From contig DMKD01000172.1 of the NCBI GenBank assembly GCA_003454605.1, positions 1 to 8,967 of the forward strand: a DNA stretch of 8,967 bases. Direction: 5' to 3'. The stretch is from Spirochaeta sp. Its GTDB lineage: Bacteria; Spirochaetota; Spirochaetia; UBA9216. Numbering within the stretch: the stretch's first letter is position 1; every line of letters begins with the position of its first letter. Shown here in pieces: positions 6,589-8,967 of this stretch. The position numbers were made by a program, and so were the translations under genes. The notes beneath the pieces were generated by a model, which searched no databases, was not told where the DNA came from, and saw only the letters and a program-made list of their open reading frames with translations.

Positions 6589-7778
6589 CCGGCAATAAGT
6601 GCCGTGAGATAAGGCAGAGCGACGAAGGTACCAATGCTGCTGCCGATACTTGATAGAATAAACACAAGCAGGACCTTGGTCAGCCGGTTTTTATAGAATC
6701 CCCGGATGCTTGTTATATCATCATTGAGGTTTTCAAGATCCTGAACTCTCGGCTTTCTAATCCATGCCTGGATAAGTCCGGTTACGATGCCTACTCCGAT
6801 AGTCGGGTTCATCGAGGTGAAGGGTGCCGCCGCAAATGATATTATTACAGTGAGCGGATGTGCAAGCGCGATTATTGCACCGATTGCCGACAGGGTTCCG
6901 TTTGCCAGAATCCAGACAAGAAGCATCTCAAAACCTTCTCTTGCCCCGTTGCGGATGAAGCCCGATGCAATTAATGCAACAACCGCTACGGTTATAAGCC
7001 AGGGCAGCTTGCTGATCCATTTGTTAGGAGGCGGAACAACAGAAACCTCTTCGAGGTCGGCTTCCTTTTCTCCCTTCTCGAGGGCCTCAAGCCATCTGGC
7101 AATGCCGTTCATATGACCGGCACCGACTACAGCTATGACCTTTTCCTCTTTTTCAAGAAAGATGTTCGTTGCAAGAAACTGGTCGCGTTCATCGATAAAG
7201 ACTTCCTTCACTGCCGGCAGGTAATCTGCGAGCTCATCCATCATCGACTCGAGAGCCGACTTCTGTTTCAGGTTTTCCAGTTCCTCTTCGGTCAGCTTCT
7301 CATTGGTGAAGGCAGAACCTATCAATGCACCAAGCATTTTGAGTTTCTGGAAAAAGCTTGATTTAGACCATGCACGCCTGAGGGTCGTCTGAATATCACG
7401 GTCAGAATATGAATACGGGATATCCATATCATCACAGACCTTCGCCGCAATCATCATCTCCTGGCCCTGGGTTGTACCGACATCCATTCCCAGTCTTCGC
7501 TGATAGGCTGAGAGAACGAGGCTTGCAAGCATCAGAAAGGCCTGTCCGTTTCTGAGAATCTGACCGATGTTAAGCTTACTCCAGTCCTGTCCCTCGCGCA
7601 TCTGCTTGAAGCGGCCGGCATCAATCTCAATACAGACTCGTCCCGGTTTCTCATCCTTTATCAGGTTTTCAACCTGTTCTACGCTTTCTTTGGATATATG
7701 CGCGGTGCCGCAAAGAATTATTTCACGGCTGCCTAGTTCAATTCTGCATATTGTATCGCTTTCATTTAATTCACTCAT
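6585..7778 (-). CDS. TraB/PrgY (TIKI-like) family membrane protein
   Basis: This 397-residue protein has the TraB/PrgY/GumN hallmarks: GTAH at residues 24-27, an acidic ...CIEID at 49-53, and a second glycine-histidine motif GAGH at 219-222. These residues form the putative metal site in the related TIKI proteases. The C-terminal third is hydrophobic, with about four membrane segments (roughly 258-275, 283-306, 308-340 and 368-395) and a short polar loop with KPRVQDLENLNDD between the last two. The N-terminal domain has no signal peptide and is probably cytoplasmic. The family includes PrgY/TraB of enterococcal plasmids, which lowers pheromone activity; its role in chromosomal bacterial copies is unclear. 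ATG 7778 is chosen over 7838 because GGAG lies 7 nt upstream and the conserved domain starts soon after. It overlaps the TPR gene by 8 bp (ATGAGTGA), which suggests translational coupling. Family assignment is strong; biochemical activity is not. Confidence 0.93.
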   Translation of the reverse strand: MSELNESDTICRIELGSREIILCGTAHISKESVEQVENLIKDEKPGRVCIEIDAGRFKQMREGQDWSKLNIGQILRNGQAFLMLASLVLSAYQRRLGMDVGTTQGQEMMIAAKVCDDMDIPYSYSDRDIQTTLRRAWSKSSFFQKLKMLGALIGSAFTNEKLTEEELENLKQKSALESMMDELADYLPAVKEVFIDERDQFLATNIFLEKEEKVIAVVGAGHMNGIARWLEALEKGEKEADLEEVSVVPPPNKWISKLPWLITVAVVALIASGFIRNGAREGFEMLLVWILANGTLSAIGAIIALAHPLTVIISFAAAPFTSMNPTIGVGIVTGLIQAWIRKPRVQDLENLNDDITSIRGFYKNRLTKVLLVFILSSIGSSIGTFVALPYLTALIAG

Positions 7779-8967
7779 AGTGGCTCTCCAGTTCGTGTTC
7801 AGCAATTCTGCTTTCAAAGTATCCCAGGTTTTCGGCATCTTTTACTAAGGTAAAATAGCTGTATGCCGCGGTTTCCATCCCGTTCTGATGATAGAGTTCA
7901 GCGATATAAAAAAGCAGACGCTTCTGGAGCCCCTCGTTTTCTTCGTCCTGAATCTTTCGTAATGCGTAAGCGTCATATCCGCGTTCCAGATATGAACGCA
8001 GTATATGATAGTATATGCTGGCAGTCGGAATCTTATCCATAATTTCGGAATAATATTTCCGGGCGGCGAGCTTGTCGCCCATCTTTGTAACTGCAACTGC
8101 AGCCATTGCCAGATAGGCATATTCCTCAGGTTCTAATTTAAAGGCTTTCTCAAATGATGAGCGGCAGCCCTCCCAGTCGGAGATCATGAACTGCATGATT
8201 CCGAGTGATGAATAGGCAAAATAATAATCGGGCTTTGCTTCAATAACTAATTTATAATCAGCTGCGGCAAGTTCATACTCATCCATATCATCGTATATTC
8301 CGGCGCGAAATACATATGGGTAGAAAATCGCCGGATCAAGCTCAATCGCACGGTTAAAATCCTCCAGAGCGCCTTTTCGGTCTCCGAGATCACGGATTCT
8401 CAGCCTGCCGCGGTCGAGATAATGCCAGAAGTAATCAGGTTCAAGCTCGATAGCCGCGCTCATATCGCTTTCAGCACCTTCCATGTCGCCGTTAGCAGCT
8501 CTGACACCGCTTCTGTCGAGGTAGGTGAAGGGGTTTGCCGGGTCGAGCTCAACAGCCCGATCCAGGTATCCTTCGGCCTCTTCGTATTTATCTTCTCTTA
8601 TCAGCGCACTTCCGTATCCGGTCAGGGCAATGATGTTATCGGCATCTGAATCAAGGGAGCGCTTAAACATCTCCGAGGCCTTCTTAATCTTAGATTCTGA
8701 GAGATAGATTACGCCTCTGACCGACAGTGCCGGTGAATGCGCATCATCAACCGCGATCGCTTTATCAAGCATCTCAACCTCAGCCTCCGGCTCGCCTTTG
8801 AGACCCTTTATCAGAGCAAGGTTGAAATAGGCGTCGGCATTCATCGGTTCACGTTCAAGGAGTGATAAGAGCTCAGTTTCTGCCTTGCCGTAATCCCCTG
8901 ACGCCATCAGAAGTCCTGCGTAGGCAATTACCGTTTCAGAGCTGTCATCCTTTACTTTTTCAAATTC
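7771..8967 (-). CDS. Tetratricopeptide (TPR) repeat protein, 5' end cut by window edge
   Basis: The frame stays open to the right edge. The ATG at 8907 is not the start, because the codons upstream (ETVIAYAGLLMASGDYGKAE) already form a TPR helix. About 398 residues are visible and the N-terminus is missing, so a signal peptide or membrane anchor cannot be judged. At least eight 34-residue TPR units are clear, many ending in the typical ALELDPxx turn: AVELDPAN, AIELEPDY, AIELDPAI, VIEAKPDY and AFKLEPEE. The last roughly 90 residues hold more degenerate helical repeats. TPR arrays are protein-binding scaffolds. The partner here is unknown, but the 8-bp overlap with the downstream TraB-family gene makes that membrane protein a candidate. 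No enzymatic domain is seen in the part present. Confidence 0.93.
   Translation of the reverse strand, partial: EFEKVKDDSSETVIAYAGLLMASGDYGKAETELLSLLEREPMNADAYFNLALIKGLKGEPEAEVEMLDKAIAVDDAHSPALSVRGVIYLSESKIKKASEMFKRSLDSDADNIIALTGYGSALIREDKYEEAEGYLDRAVELDPANPFTYLDRSGVRAANGDMEGAESDMSAAIELEPDYFWHYLDRGRLRIRDLGDRKGALEDFNRAIELDPAIFYPYVFRAGIYDDMDEYELAAADYKLVIEAKPDYYFAYSSLGIMQFMISDWEGCRSSFEKAFKLEPEEYAYLAMAAVAVTKMGDKLAARKYYSEIMDKIPTASIYYHILRSYLERGYDAYALRKIQDEENEGLQKRLLFYIAELYHQNGMETAAYSYFTLVKDAENLGYFESRIAEHELESHYE

Noticed and set aside
6590..6604. CGGCA-ATAAG-TGCCG hairpin as a radA terminator
   Set aside because: The stem is only 5 bp, no T-tract follows on either strand, and it lies within the TraB coding region.

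Overview
The window looks like chromosomal DNA of a Gram-negative (diderm) bacterium of moderate GC, most likely a free-living spirochaete. This is an inference. It rests on the RadA C-terminal domain, which reads like the treponeme/spirochaete version, on a lipoprotein signal with a relaxed lipobox, and on a predicted outer-membrane barrel beside lipoproteins. No rRNA or tRNA gene, CRISPR array, insertion sequence or phage gene was seen.

Left half (1-4956, all minus strand, read right to left): four tightly packed genes for exported proteins. In transcription order they are a 148-residue lipoprotein built of YD-type repeats, a 490-residue secreted beta-rich protein with an acidic Asp/Ser linker, a 451-residue lipoprotein with degenerate YD-type repeats, and a putative outer-membrane beta-barrel protein that runs off the left edge. 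The junctions are 17 nt, a 1-nt overlap (TAATG) and 15 nt, so the genes are almost certainly cotranscribed. None has a function I can name. This is the part of the window most likely to be an undescribed system, perhaps a cell-surface or envelope assembly.

Middle (4957-5250): an AT-rich divergent intergenic region. It holds a palindromic GATTATAATC that supplies a perfect -10 hexamer for the leftward operon, a small hairpin next to the first ribosome binding site of that operon, and an AT-rich upstream region for radA.

Right half: radA (plus strand), encoding the branch-migration/recombination ATPase, converges on a two-gene minus-strand unit. That unit is a TPR-repeat protein (cut by the right edge) followed by a TraB/PrgY-family membrane protein. 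The radA and TraB stop codons overlap (6585-6588), and the TPR and TraB reading frames overlap by 8 bp, so this half has almost no non-coding DNA. RadA acts on DNA in the cytoplasm. The TPR-TraB pair is probably coexpressed and may act together at the membrane, but the sequence does not prove this.
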